Of a DNA stretch of 64,000 bases, positions 54,405-63,892 are shown one piece after another. The stretch is from the NCBI GenBank assembly GCA_003104905.1, contig PQAS01000030.1, forward strand, positions 1-64,000. Reading direction: 5' to 3'. The DNA comes from Candidatus Methanoperedentaceae archaeon (lineage in GTDB: Archaea; Halobacteriota; Methanosarcinia; Methanosarcinales; Methanoperedenaceae). The notes beneath the pieces were generated by a model, which saw only the letters and a list, made by a program, of their open reading frames with translations, was not told the origin of the DNA and did no database searches. The translations under genes were made by a program, and so were the position numbers. Position 1 is the first letter of the stretch. The number at the start of each line of letters is the position of its first letter.

Positions 54405-54611
54405 TCACAGCAAATGACCAAAATATTTCCGGATGCCCCTTTTATCTGCCAGAAAGTATATGCCCGGCTTTTCTTTCAAGAAATTGCCGATCAGTTCGGT
54501 TTTACCCACACGGCGCCTGCCGTAGATAACGGTTAAGGAGAACTTATCCGACCTGTACTCGCGGTCGAGGTATGCACTCTCTTCATAGCGATTGATAAAT
54601 TTCCTGGGCAT
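54405..54611 (-). pseudogene. N-terminal fragment of archaeal AAA ATPase
   Basis: The 68-residue piece has the start of the ATPase group with a DUF234 tail: FINRYEESAYLDREYRS, then the Walker A region IYGRRRVGKTELI and GIYFLADKRG. The rest (Walker B, sensor and C-terminal domain; about 400 residues) is missing. It ends next to the truncated beta-helix gene, which suggests that one deletion removed the ends of both. Confidence 0.75.
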
Positions 54612-54714
54612 AACAATTATAATCTATATCCGAATTATTTATAACTATCGGAACTCAATTATTATGATATAATTTAGAATTTTATTCCTCAAGGTGCTCC
54701 CTGAAATCAAAATC

Positions 54715-54826
54715 ATTGCAAACTTGCCCAGAAAATACTCGTAGATCTTGCCAAAAGCATCGCCCTCGATGTCCATTGGCTAGAATTGAAAGTCTTTAAC
54801 AACTCAACAAGGGTGCTATTATCAAG
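54715..54826 (-). pseudogene. hsdM (type I restriction-modification) remnant
   Basis: On the minus strand the translation NSTLVELLKTFNS is followed, after a one-base frameshift, by PMDIEGDAFGKIYEYFLGKF. This is the conserved N-terminal region of type I DNA methyltransferase HsdM. Only about 37 residues remain. It indicates that a restriction system once lay beside the tRNA gene. Confidence 0.65.
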
Positions 54827-54839
54827 ATGGTTATAGGTA

Positions 54840-54913
54840 TGCCCAGACCCGGACTTGAACCGGGGACATCTGCGTCTTCAGCGCAGCGCTCTCCCAGGCT
54901 GAGCTATCTGGGC
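54840..54913 (-). tRNA. tRNA-Phe (anticodon GAA)
   Basis: The minus strand folds into a standard cloverleaf of 74 bases. The acceptor stem is GCCCAGA with TCTGGGC and discriminator A, the D-stem GCTC/GAGC, the anticodon stem CTGCG/CGCAG with loop CTGAAGA, and the T-arm CCCGG-TTCAAGT-CCGGG. The anticodon GAA reads phenylalanine codons. CCA is not encoded. No intron is present. Confidence 0.97.
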
Positions 54914-54938
54914 ACATCATGTGCTAATGCCGACATGG

Positions 54939-54947
54939 TATATGTAA
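54939..54947 (-). promoter_or_regulatory. TATA box of tRNA-Phe
   Basis: TTACATATA on the minus strand lies 26-34 bases upstream of the mature tRNA 5' end, the expected distance for an archaeal TATA box. AAAGG just upstream could be the BRE. Confidence 0.6.
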
Positions 54948-55069
54948 CCTTTGCCAGCGACGCTCACAATATGGTTAACCATAGAAAAAGGTTTCGATTA
55001 TTCGTATAAAAAACGTTCATCCCCAAGACTTAATATAATTAAAACCAATAATGCGGATGAAGGTGACGA

Positions 55070-55951
55070 ATGGACGAACTAATGGAGAAAATTCAAAAAC
55101 TCCAGTTGGAATATTTTAAACGCCGTCAGTTGCTGCTAATTCTTGATTTAATCTCCATTTTTGCCATTTTTTATGCGATTTTTATTATCTTATCAGCGGG
55201 ATTTTTCCTGGATAAATTTTTTAATGATCCGCGAATTCCCACAAAAATTATCCTGCCAATTATTGCTATTATTATTGCCGCATTGGGAGCTTTTTTACTC
55301 CACAGGAACGATCGTAAGGTAAAATTTAATTTTTTGGTTGAAAATAAGTATCCTGAACTCAAAGAAAAACTCAGAACCGCCTATGACAATATCTCTGAAT
55401 CAAATGTTATTGTAGATTCTCTAAAAAGTCTCGTCTCAGACGGACTTGCAATCGTTTCATCCTCAAAATTAATACAGGGAAGTGTAATAGTCACAAAGAT
55501 AATATTAGTGATAATATTCATTTCCGCGGCAACGATAATATCACTAAATCCTGATGAATACAGTATCCCGCCGGATATCGTGGCCAATAATTTCAAGAAT
55601 TTGACCGGAATTGGGAATGAAGATACGAACGTATCGATCGGTGACATCAACAGCCGCCTTGAAGATATGGAGAACGCAGGGCAGAACGGAACAGGGAACA
55701 TTTTCGGGAAGCCAAAGATAGCATCCATTGAAGGAAAAAATATTGACCTTACCCTGTATTCCGGAATGGATACAGGTTTTGAAGTAAAGGATACAAGCGC
55801 GGCCAATAGCCAGTTCATCAAGTCAGCGGCTTTCCCGGTGGATGTCCTGGGTTCCAATGTTTCTGATGGCGGTTATACTATGCTTATGAAAAAAACTGAA
55901 ACTGAAAAGCAGCTTATCAATAAATACGCAGTGGAAAGGAGTAAAATATGA
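55070..55951 (+). CDS. DUF7502-like membrane protein at head of MoxR/VWA operon
   Basis: The 293 residues have two helices at 22-46 and 60-80, a third at about 138-158, and a C-terminal extracytoplasmic or loosely folded half. It resembles archaeal DUF7502 proteins, which are found before MoxR genes. Function is unknown. It starts about 150 bases from the divergent tRNA gene, and its stop is 13 bases before the MoxR start, so it belongs to the operon. Confidence 0.7.
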   Translation: MDELMEKIQKLQLEYFKRRQLLLILDLISIFAIFYAIFIILSAGFFLDKFFNDPRIPTKIILPIIAIIIAALGAFLLHRNDRKVKFNFLVENKYPELKEKLRTAYDNISESNVIVDSLKSLVSDGLAIVSSSKLIQGSVIVTKIILVIIFISAATIISLNPDEYSIPPDIVANNFKNLTGIGNEDTNVSIGDINSRLEDMENAGQNGTGNIFGKPKIASIEGKNIDLTLYSGMDTGFEVKDTSAANSQFIKSAAFPVDVLGSNVSDGGYTMLMKKTETEKQLINKYAVERSKI

Positions 55952-55964
55952 ATGAGGTTAAAAT

Positions 55965-56912
55965 ATGAGTAATGAGACCTATGCAAGCTCGACCAGGATT
56001 TTCAAAGAGCTTCTTGATGAGATAGGGAAAGTGATAGTGGGCCAGCAAGAGGCGGTGGAACAGATGATGATAGCCATTCTTTGCAATAGCCATGCGCTTG
56101 TTGAGAGCAACCCGGGGCTTGCAAAAACACTTACCATCAGCACAATTTCAAAAGCGCTTGACCTGAAATTCAACAGGATACAGTGTACTCCCGACCTTAT
56201 GCCTTCTGATATTACAGGTACATATATCATCGAGGACATCGGGGGGAAGAAACAATTCAGATTTGAACCAGGACCAGTATTTGCCAATATCGTTCTTGCA
56301 GATGAGATTAACAGGGCATCGCCCAAGACCCAGAGCGCCCTGCTTGAAGCAATGCAGGAAAAACAGGTAACAGTGGGCAACAAAACTTATCCGCTTGATA
56401 AGCCCTTCTTTATCCTTGCCACCCAGAACCCCATCGAAATGGAGGGTACATATCCCCTGCCGGAAGCACAGCTTGACAGATTCCTTCTTAAGATCTTAAT
56501 GGATTATCCTACATTTGAGGATGAGAATGAGATCGTTAACAGGTATACCAAAAATATTGTTCCGACTGTAAGGGGTGTAGTCTCAAAAACTGAAGTCCTT
56601 GAACTCCAGAAACTCACGCGGGATGTTCCAATAGCTGAAGATATAAAGACCAGGGCAATAAAGATAGTGGGTGCCACCAGGGGGAAAAATGAAAATATCG
56701 AATACGGCGCATCGCCAAGGGCTTCAATTGGCTTGATTCTTGCGGCAAAAGCGCGGGCGCTTATGAAGGGCAGGAATTATGTAAGCAAGGAAGATATCGA
56801 TGCCATGGCATATCCTGTGCTGCGCCACCGTGTCATATTGACATTTGAGTCCGAACGCAAGGGTATGACGACCGATCAGGTTATCTCGGATATTTTGAAA
56901 AATGCGAAGTAG
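55965..56912 (+). CDS. MoxR family AAA+ ATPase
   Basis: The 315-residue ATPase has a Walker A variant ESNPGLAKT in place of the usual GxPGxGKT, Walker B NIVLADEINRASPKTQSALLEAM, the sensor 1 ATQNPIEMEGTYPLPEAQLDRFL segment and the lid YGASPRASIGLI. MoxR proteins work as chaperones with VWA-domain partners, which are encoded next. The glycine-poor Walker A (N-P-G-L-A-K-T) is normal for this family. Confidence 0.94.
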   Translation: MSNETYASSTRIFKELLDEIGKVIVGQQEAVEQMMIAILCNSHALVESNPGLAKTLTISTISKALDLKFNRIQCTPDLMPSDITGTYIIEDIGGKKQFRFEPGPVFANIVLADEINRASPKTQSALLEAMQEKQVTVGNKTYPLDKPFFILATQNPIEMEGTYPLPEAQLDRFLLKILMDYPTFEDENEIVNRYTKNIVPTVRGVVSKTEVLELQKLTRDVPIAEDIKTRAIKIVGATRGKNENIEYGASPRASIGLILAAKARALMKGRNYVSKEDIDAMAYPVLRHRVILTFESERKGMTTDQVISDILKNAK

Positions 56913-56963
56913 ATGAGCTTTCGAATATCTTGAGCATGTAATTGGCAAAAATTATGAAAAACA

Positions 56964-57099
56964 AACCGCAGATTACGCGGATCTTCACGGATTCGTGCGC
57001 ATCAACCGTTGCGCAACCCTTGACGTATGTCTCTCGCCATACGTGGAGATCAGTGTTCCAATGCACTGTATCTGCGTTTATCTGCGTTCATCTGCGGTT
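56964..57099. repeat. dispersed palindromic repeat inside the MoxR operon
   Basis: The ends are AACCGCAGAT (56964-56973) and ATCTGCGGTT (57090-57099), a perfect 10-bp inverted repeat. ATCTGCG recurs three times in tandem at the right end, and GATTACGCGGAT is shared with the element at 286-371. It lies between the MoxR and DUF58 genes, separating them by 225 bases where the other operon gaps are below 15. Confidence 0.75.
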
Positions 57100-57137
57100 A
57101 ATATTCGTTTCAATCTTTAATCGGAAATGTGAATTAA

Positions 57138-57998
57138 ATGATAGACACCTCTTTCTTCAAAGAGCTTGACCGCTTCTCATTCATGGTTAGAAAGCGCGTT
57201 TCGACCGCATATAGCGGAAGCCGGCGCTCCATCCTTAAAGGCAGGGGCATGGAACCTGTAAGCTATCGTGAGTACACACAGGGAGACGATTTCAAGACTA
57301 TCGACTGGAAAGTTTACGGTCGCACTGAGAAACTTTATGTAAAGGAATTCGAGGAAGAAAAAAGCTTAACCACTCACATATTGCTTGATACGAGCAAGAG
57401 CATGGATTTCCGGAATAAATTTGAGTATTCTGCAATGCTGGCGCTTGGATTTGCATATCTTGTGACAAAAGACAATGAGAAATTCGCCGTCGCTACATTC
57501 GGTGAGGATATCAATATAACGAAACCCAAACGAGGAAGAAGATTTCTTTCCCTGACAATAGATCTTCTTAATAGCGCACAGCTTAATGGAAAAACAAACT
57601 TCGATTATTGCATGGAAAAATATGCAAGTGTTATCAGATCAAGGTCACTTGTGTTTATTATTTCTGATTTTATGGCGGATGTCGACACCATCAGGAACTC
57701 AGTATTCAGGCTTGGAGATAATGAACTCGTGCTTATCCAGGTGCTTGACCCCCTGGAAAAAAGCCTTGACCTTGGAGGAGAAGCGAAATTGATCGATCTT
57801 GAGACCGATGCAAAAATGGACATCTATACAAGCCCCAGGCTTCGTGAGCAATACCTGCAAAAACTAAATGACCATATAGCTAAGATAAAGGAAACATGTA
57901 TGACGGTGGGGGCCGATTTTCATACAGTCACAACTGACAAACCGGTCTTTGATGCCATTTTTGAAGTTGTAAGCACAAGGGAAGGGACTACAAAATAA
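57138..57998 (+). CDS. DUF58 domain protein
   Basis: The 286-residue protein has the DUF58 signature GMEPVSYREYTQGDDFKTIDWKVYGRTEKLYVKEFEEE, shown here only as its key words YREYTQGDD, IDWKVYGR and VKEFE. A VWA-like fold follows with LLDTSKSMDF as the metal-ion site and IISDFMADVD. DUF58 proteins are the usual partners of MoxR ATPases. Start ATG 57138 follows the repeat element. Confidence 0.93.
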   Translation: MIDTSFFKELDRFSFMVRKRVSTAYSGSRRSILKGRGMEPVSYREYTQGDDFKTIDWKVYGRTEKLYVKEFEEEKSLTTHILLDTSKSMDFRNKFEYSAMLALGFAYLVTKDNEKFAVATFGEDINITKPKRGRRFLSLTIDLLNSAQLNGKTNFDYCMEKYASVIRSRSLVFIISDFMADVDTIRNSVFRLGDNELVLIQVLDPLEKSLDLGGEAKLIDLETDAKMDIYTSPRLREQYLQKLNDHIAKIKETCMTVGADFHTVTTDKPVFDAIFEVVSTREGTTK

Positions 57999-58007
57999 GG
58001 GGATATA

Positions 58008-59882
58008 ATGGCACTTCTTGATTCATTTTCTGCATTGCAGTTCGCTAATGAAGCCGGGCTCTATGCGCTTCTCTCAATTATCCCGCTTATCATAATTTAT
58101 CTTCTCAGGCCAAGGGCAAGAAAAATAAAGATACCTTCGGTCATGTTCCTTCTTGATATTGAAAAGAAAAAAAGGCTTAATATTTTCAGGAAGTTCTTGA
58201 AAGACCCTCTCTTTCTCATTCAACTTCTTGCGCTTATTATCATCTCGCTTGCCATCGCAGCGCCTTTTATAATGGCAAACGAAGAAGCCGGGGGCGGTTC
58301 TACAGTAATAATTCTTGACGGTTCCGCGAGTATGCAGGCTGATGGCAGGTTCGAAAAAGCTGTTGTGGAAGCTAATAAATTCTTGAGTGCCAAAAATACC
58401 ATCATTTTCGCCGAGAGCATCCCCCTCATGATAATGAAAGAGGCTCCGGCAAGCAGTGCAAAGGATGCGCTTTCAAAACTCAAAGCAAAAGCCACAGTTG
58501 TTGATTTGTCAGGCGCAATCATACTTGGACGAAGGATGCTCCCGGAAGGCGGAAGAATAATTGTAATTTCGGATTTCATAAGCTGGAACGGGGACAGTCC
58601 GGAAATTGCAAAAAAAGTTGCCGAAGCCAGCGGCATCAAAGTTGATTTCATAACGGTAAGCGGAAGAACCGATAACATCGGCATAGTGAACGGCTGGTTT
58701 GAATCGGCTGGCGATTACAAAATAGTGATAAAAAACTTCAACAGGGACGCAAGGGATGTAAAGATCGATGTTTCAATAAATGATAAGAATGTAGTTACTA
58801 ATTCGATCAATGTAAAAGGCCAGTCGAGCGAATATTTCAGCATCAGCGACCTGAACCTTAACCCGGGAACAACGAAGATATCAATCGGTTCCGAAGATGC
58901 CTTACCTGTCGATAATAATGCTTTTGTTTATATGCCGCCATCGATGCAGCGTGATGTTCTCTATATTACGGACAACCAAAAATCGCCTTCAATTGTGGCT
59001 CTTAATCTCATTCCCAATACAAAAGTCACAAAAGCAGGCCCTAAAAGCGTACCTTCTATGTCCGGCATCATTGTAGCCAGTGCCGCCCTGCCGCAGGATG
59101 CCGTGAAAAAACTCTCAGATTATGTCAGCAGTGGAGGTACTGCCGTAATAATCGCATCCCCGGATCTAAAGGATATGGACATCCTGCCGGTTGAACTGGG
59201 AACCCTGGGGAATAAGACATCCCTGAATATCGCCCGCCAGAGTACCATAACCGCAGGCATTGATATTGAGAAAACCAATGTCAATAAATATTTTAAGGCT
59301 CATCTTAAGAACACAGCTGTGGGTCTAATCGAAAGCGGGGATAAAGAAAAATCAGCTATTCTTGCATACTGGAAATACGGGAAAGGAACAGTAATCTATT
59401 CCGGGCTTGCCGATCCGCGGGGAAATAATATCTATGACCCGCTTAATGAAAATGTCTGGAATGACTTACACACGCTCGTGGAGTATCCTCTTTTCTGGAA
59501 ACAGATGCTTGAGTGGATAAAAGGCAGCCTTGATGTGACAGAATATAATGCAAATACGGGAATGCTGATGAAATTCCCGGCATCTGTGACTGCGAACACA
59601 CCATCTGACAGGGTAACGACGGACACGCTTCTGCTTGATGAGGTTGGTATTTTTGAAGTGCCCGGAAAGAGTATAGCTGTAAACCTTTATAATGAACGTG
59701 AGTCAAATCTTGTTAGCGGCGATCTCACAATTGGGCAATCAAATGTTTCCGCGCCAAAGGAATTGGTTTATAAGCCTGAAACCATACGAAAACCCAGAAA
59801 TTTTGATAATTATTTCATTATAGGGGGCTTGTTCCTTGTATTCCTGGAACTGTACTACCTGCGCTGGAGGGGTGAGTTGTAA
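58008..59882 (+). CDS. BatA-like membrane protein with VWA domain
   Basis: The N-terminal BatA-type module has two helices (about 15-33 and 60-85) around RPRARKIKIPSVMFLL. A VWA domain with metal site LDGSASMQADGRF follows at residues about 95-250. A beta-rich region and a glutamine-amidotransferase-like stretch lead to a C-terminal helix (FFIIGGLFLVF-like, about 600-620). It lies 9 bases after the DUF58 stop. In bacteria such genes (Bat operon) relate to oxidative stress resistance; here the function is open. Confidence 0.87.
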   Translation: MALLDSFSALQFANEAGLYALLSIIPLIIIYLLRPRARKIKIPSVMFLLDIEKKKRLNIFRKFLKDPLFLIQLLALIIISLAIAAPFIMANEEAGGGSTVIILDGSASMQADGRFEKAVVEANKFLSAKNTIIFAESIPLMIMKEAPASSAKDALSKLKAKATVVDLSGAIILGRRMLPEGGRIIVISDFISWNGDSPEIAKKVAEASGIKVDFITVSGRTDNIGIVNGWFESAGDYKIVIKNFNRDARDVKIDVSINDKNVVTNSINVKGQSSEYFSISDLNLNPGTTKISIGSEDALPVDNNAFVYMPPSMQRDVLYITDNQKSPSIVALNLIPNTKVTKAGPKSVPSMSGIIVASAALPQDAVKKLSDYVSSGGTAVIIASPDLKDMDILPVELGTLGNKTSLNIARQSTITAGIDIEKTNVNKYFKAHLKNTAVGLIESGDKEKSAILAYWKYGKGTVIYSGLADPRGNNIYDPLNENVWNDLHTLVEYPLFWKQMLEWIKGSLDVTEYNANTGMLMKFPASVTANTPSDRVTTDTLLLDEVGIFEVPGKSIAVNLYNERESNLVSGDLTIGQSNVSAPKELVYKPETIRKPRNFDNYFIIGGLFLVFLELYYLRWRGEL

Positions 59883-62395
59883 TGGAAATCTCAACCCAGT
59901 TTGAGCATCCTTATGTCCTTTTACTCATAAGCCCTCTGATCCTTGCGGGTTTGTATTATATCAGGAGAGGTGTTTCGAAATGGATAATCATTTCACGGAT
60001 TATCATCCTGAGCCTCCTGATAATGGCCCTGGCCTCGCCTTTTTCCCTGGGTATAAACACGGTGCGCGATGATGCCCCGAAGATAACTGTAATTTCGGAT
60101 GACACTATGAGCATGGATCTATTCAATAAAGACCTGGGAAAGAAAGTATTTGATGCGCTGCAGCCCAAAACTCCCACGAAATTCAGGGAATTCGCGGGAA
60201 TAAAATCACCAATTGGCGATGAGGTGATAGGGGCGTCTGAGAACAATAATTTAGTCCTTTTGACAGATGGGAACGCTAATTACGGAAAAGACCTTTTCGA
60301 TGCGATATCGCTTGTTTCCCAAACCGGAACAAGGGTGTTCGCCGTAGAACAGAAACCTCTCCATAATGATGCAAGCGTTGAGATAGTAAGCTCCAAGAAT
60401 ATAATCATCGGGAATGAGAATGTTTTCAATGTTGTTGTAAGGCAGGCAGGAAACGATTTAAGATACAAGCTTGATGTGGAGATTGATGGAAAGTCAGTTT
60501 ATAGCGATTCTGTTACCCAGAAGGAACGCGAAAAGTCAATTCCGATAACAGGCAGCTTTTCAGCTCTTGGTTCGCATAAACTGAAAGCGACGATAACACC
60601 AGCAACAGAGGACAGGTTCAAGTTAAACAATGTATTCTACAGGTCGGTATTCGTGGTGCCAAAGCCAAAGGTCCTGGCTGTAACAATCGATACAGGATCG
60701 CCTCTTTATACAATTACATCAGGGCTTTATGATGCCACTAACACTGGTTCTTTGCCAGCTGATCTTTCACCCTACAAGACAGTGATAATAGACAATAAGG
60801 GAGCGGTTGAAATTAATGCCGATATCCTGCGAAATTTTGTATCAAACGGCCGAGGACTTGTGGTTGTAGGAGGCGACATGTCTTATGACAAAGGTAAATA
60901 TAATAATTCCCCCATTGAAGCAATGTTGCCTATAATATCAAGATCAGGAGAATTTAAAGGAGGAAGGACTATAATAATTGTCTTTGATTCATCGGGAAGT
61001 ACGGCAACGATAGATTCAGAAACGGGATATTCTCAGATAGAATTAATCAGAGCTAATGTGAACAAAATTGTCAAAACAATAGATAGAGACAGTTCATTAG
61101 GTTTGGTAGCTTTTGGCGGCAACATAGAGAAAAAAGAAATAAATCTTATGAACAATGATGCTATTCGAAAAGAATATGAAGATTGGGTTCAAGAAATTGG
61201 CCCTGGACAGTTGGGAGTAAATCCCACTAATTTTGATGATGGCTTGAGAGAAGCAGTAGAAATGTTTAAGAAAGTGAGCGGGACAAAAGAGCTCATCATG
61301 ATTTCAGATGGCGCTTTACATGCAGATAATATGGAATCCGGAATCAAAATAGTTTCAAATTTCAAGGATCAACAAATTAGTCCTCAATTCATTCAACTTT
61401 CAACGGTTTTTCTTACAGAAAAGGAAAAATATGCACCATCCATAGCAGGTCCTTCTACTTACGAAGATCTTGCAGCAGCCGCAAATAAAAAGATATTAAT
61501 CTTAAATCCTGATGAAAGAATAAACATCCAGACAGAAAAATCTTCTGAAGCAGCGCCGACCCCTGCGCCGACTCCTACTACTCATGAATACCCGCTTGCA
61601 ACGATTGATTCAAACCATTTTATTACAAAATACCTCAATATCACAGCATCGATTACAGGATATAATGATGTAATTCCAAAACTTGGTTCTGACCGCCTTG
61701 TGGCGACCACACGCGGAAAACCTATCCTTACCACATGGGGCTTCGGGCTTGGAAGGGTGGCAGCGTTCACGACAGATAACGGTAATCCATCTACCGATCC
61801 TACCAGACCCTGGGCAAGCGAGGTTTACAGCGGTGAGAACTCACGCCTTATCTCATCAATGATAAACTGGGCGATCGGCGACCCCCGCCCGAAAGAAGGG
61901 GACGTTGTAAACGCTGAGGATATCTGGGCAGGAACAGCGGGAAAGGTCATTGTCACATCTGATAAACAGCCACCGCAGGTGAACCTTGACGGCGCGCCTC
62001 TTGAACTTTCAAGAACAGGGCCGACAACATACGAAACTTCCATTAACCTCGATAACCCTAACACTGAGAATTTCCATGACCTCTCAGGATACGGGATAGC
62101 TGTGAACTATCCTCTCGAATACAGGGAGATCGGATTTAATGAAAAATTGAAATCAGTCATTGAATCAAATGGCGGGCGCGTGTATAAGGAGGATGAAGTC
62201 GAAGGATTGCTTTTTTTGGATATTAAGGAAAAAGCTGTGAGGACGGTGAATGAGCCAAAGAGCGAAAAAGAGCCGTACCTTCTTGCGGCGCTGGTTTTAT
62301 TCCTGACAGAAGTGATAATCAGGAGGATAAAAGATTACAGGAAGGAACGGCCTGTTATCGAAGAGAATCAGCTGAGAACACAAGTGGCGGAATAG
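59882..62395 (+). CDS. membrane protein with two VWA-like domains
   Basis: The 837 residues start with two helices (about 10-58), then a degenerate VWA-like domain (ISDDTMSMDLF), and beta-sheet modules (about 180-260). A second VWA domain lies at about 360-540 with a full metal site VFDSSGSTATI, followed by a Pro/Thr linker (about 557-573) and a GATase1-like segment ending in a membrane helix near 800-815. The second domain region (about 60950-61540) is more AT-rich in codon choice than its flanks. It overlaps the upstream gene by one base. Confidence 0.85.
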   Translation: MEISTQFEHPYVLLLISPLILAGLYYIRRGVSKWIIISRIIILSLLIMALASPFSLGINTVRDDAPKITVISDDTMSMDLFNKDLGKKVFDALQPKTPTKFREFAGIKSPIGDEVIGASENNNLVLLTDGNANYGKDLFDAISLVSQTGTRVFAVEQKPLHNDASVEIVSSKNIIIGNENVFNVVVRQAGNDLRYKLDVEIDGKSVYSDSVTQKEREKSIPITGSFSALGSHKLKATITPATEDRFKLNNVFYRSVFVVPKPKVLAVTIDTGSPLYTITSGLYDATNTGSLPADLSPYKTVIIDNKGAVEINADILRNFVSNGRGLVVVGGDMSYDKGKYNNSPIEAMLPIISRSGEFKGGRTIIIVFDSSGSTATIDSETGYSQIELIRANVNKIVKTIDRDSSLGLVAFGGNIEKKEINLMNNDAIRKEYEDWVQEIGPGQLGVNPTNFDDGLREAVEMFKKVSGTKELIMISDGALHADNMESGIKIVSNFKDQQISPQFIQLSTVFLTEKEKYAPSIAGPSTYEDLAAAANKKILILNPDERINIQTEKSSEAAPTPAPTPTTHEYPLATIDSNHFITKYLNITASITGYNDVIPKLGSDRLVATTRGKPILTTWGFGLGRVAAFTTDNGNPSTDPTRPWASEVYSGENSRLISSMINWAIGDPRPKEGDVVNAEDIWAGTAGKVIVTSDKQPPQVNLDGAPLELSRTGPTTYETSINLDNPNTENFHDLSGYGIAVNYPLEYREIGFNEKLKSVIESNGGRVYKEDEVEGLLFLDIKEKAVRTVNEPKSEKEPYLLAALVLFLTEVIIRRIKDYRKERPVIEENQLRTQVAE

Positions 62396-62534
62396 AAATC
62401 AAGCTGATAAATCATTTTTGACAAAGTTAATTTGATCCGCGGGTGCCGCGCCTTCGTTTGCACATTTTTTGAAAGCTTTTTCCATTCCTCACCCAAATTA
62501 TTATCTTAGCTGTGAACAATAAACAAGACAATAA

Positions 62535-63029
62535 ATGAATAACAATAACATAAATATCCTATCGGGAAGAGCATGGAAATTCGGTGACAATGTCGATACT
62601 GACGTGATAATTCCAGGCAAATATCTGCGCACGACTGATATGAGTGTGTTCGCGTCCCATGTTATGGAAGGGATCGATCCGGAATTCTCCAAAAAAGTAC
62701 GAAAAGGAGATATTATCGTAGCAGGAAAGAATTTCGGATGCGGCTCATCAAGGGAACAGGCGCCTCTGGCCTTAAAATATGCAGGCATAACCTGCATCGT
62801 TGCTGAATCGTTCGCCCGGATATTTTTCAGGAACGCAATTAATGTGGGACTGCCAATTATTGAAGCAAGGATCGATTGCAGAGAGGGAGATAATATCGAG
62901 ATCGATCTTGAGAAAGGAATTGTGAAGAATAACGAGAAAACATACTCTGCCACAAAAATGCCGGATTTCCTGCGAAAAATACTTGCTGATGGCGGGCTTG
63001 TGGAACACCGCAAAAAGGTGAACGCTTGA
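62535..63029 (+). CDS. leuD: 3-isopropylmalate dehydratase small subunit (or homoaconitase small subunit)
   Basis: The 164-residue swivel subunit has [20 protein letters not shown] at the start, the [17 protein letters not shown] loop and [15 protein letters not shown]. It joins a large 4Fe-4S subunit, which is not in this window, to isomerise isopropylmalate in leucine synthesis. Archaeal homologues also serve as homoaconitase small subunits (HacB) for coenzyme B. The neighbouring dehydrogenase (63889 on) fits both pathways, so the choice is open. Confidence 0.9.
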   Translation: MNNNNINILSGRAWKFGDNVDTDVIIPGKYLRTTDMSVFASHVMEGIDPEFSKKVRKGDIIVAGKNFGCGSSREQAPLALKYAGITCIVAESFARIFFRNAINVGLPIIEARIDCREGDNIEIDLEKGIVKNNEKTYSATKMPDFLRKILADGGLVEHRKKVNA

Positions 63030-63892
63030 TATTCCCGGCTGATTATAAAAGCGTAGGCGTAACCAGGACCGACCCTACAGGAAGGATAGGGGGTCCGATA
63101 TATTTTACTACAGAATACCTGATAGCGCAGCTTCCATCCGGTTATAAGATTTACAGGGTAAAAAGCGAAGGCGAAGGGCTGTTAAGGAAACTTATATCAC
63201 TTGAGTTGATTGCAGGTGGAAATGAGGTAAAGACATATAAAGAAAAACTTGATTCCCATGACAGGACAAAGCTTATCGTATCCGCTATCGAGTTATGTAA
63301 AGGGTCAGTAAACACAGTTATTTTTGAGGGCATGGACAGGCATACCACATTTATCCAGGACCCAAGCCTGCATGAGGTAATGGAAATTGAAATAATAGAT
63401 ATTGCACCCCCTGAGCCCCCCTGGCTTGACTTCGCCATCCAGAGGCTTGTAAAAAGCGGTATACTCGGGGAATTGAATATTCGTTTTTCAACAAAACTCA
63501 TTGATCTTCGCCGGTTTGAAGGGGAAAAGGTAGTATTTCCCTGCCATGCTTCGGAACTTAAAGGAAAATATCTTGATACTGATATCGATATTGAGAATAA
63601 TTCCACACTCGTTGGATGCGACATATCAAAGCAGATCTTTGAGCTTCGCTACCCTGACCTGACATATAAGCACATCAACATGTGTCCCCTTAAGACACAG
63701 CTTTATTTGCCAACCAGGCCTTTTATCACCAGATGCTGCCAGAGCAAGAAATCAGGAATGGTGAACCTCAATGGTATTGACGGCGCTGTTGTTCACTGGG
63801 GCGCGTCAGAGTATGATATCGTTGATGCGATCAGGATGCTGGTAAAAGTCCTGAAAGGAAATCTTGAAAGTTATAGGACAGGTTTATTATGA
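63026..63892 (+). CDS. DUF7714-like conserved archaeal protein
   Basis: The 288-residue protein resembles DUF7714 proteins found beside leucine/2-oxoacid genes in methanogens. It carries several conserved cysteines (FPCHAS, LVGCDI, MCPLK, TRCCQ), which could bind a metal or cluster. No membrane helix is present. The start is TTG 63026, overlapping the leuD stop by 4 bases, and the stop overlaps the following start as ATGA. This indicates a coupled three-gene operon. The function is unknown. Confidence 0.8.
   Translation: MIFPADYKSVGVTRTDPTGRIGGPIYFTTEYLIAQLPSGYKIYRVKSEGEGLLRKLISLELIAGGNEVKTYKEKLDSHDRTKLIVSAIELCKGSVNTVIFEGMDRHTTFIQDPSLHEVMEIEIIDIAPPEPPWLDFAIQRLVKSGILGELNIRFSTKLIDLRRFEGEKVVFPCHASELKGKYLDTDIDIENNSTLVGCDISKQIFELRYPDLTYKHINMCPLKTQLYLPTRPFITRCCQSKKSGMVNLNGIDGAVVHWGASEYDIVDAIRMLVKVLKGNLESYRTGLL

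Noticed and set aside
54827-55009. 60-residue plus-strand frame over the tRNA
   Set aside because: It reads the complement of the tRNA-Phe gene (the familiar false PGLEPGT-type translation of a tRNA).
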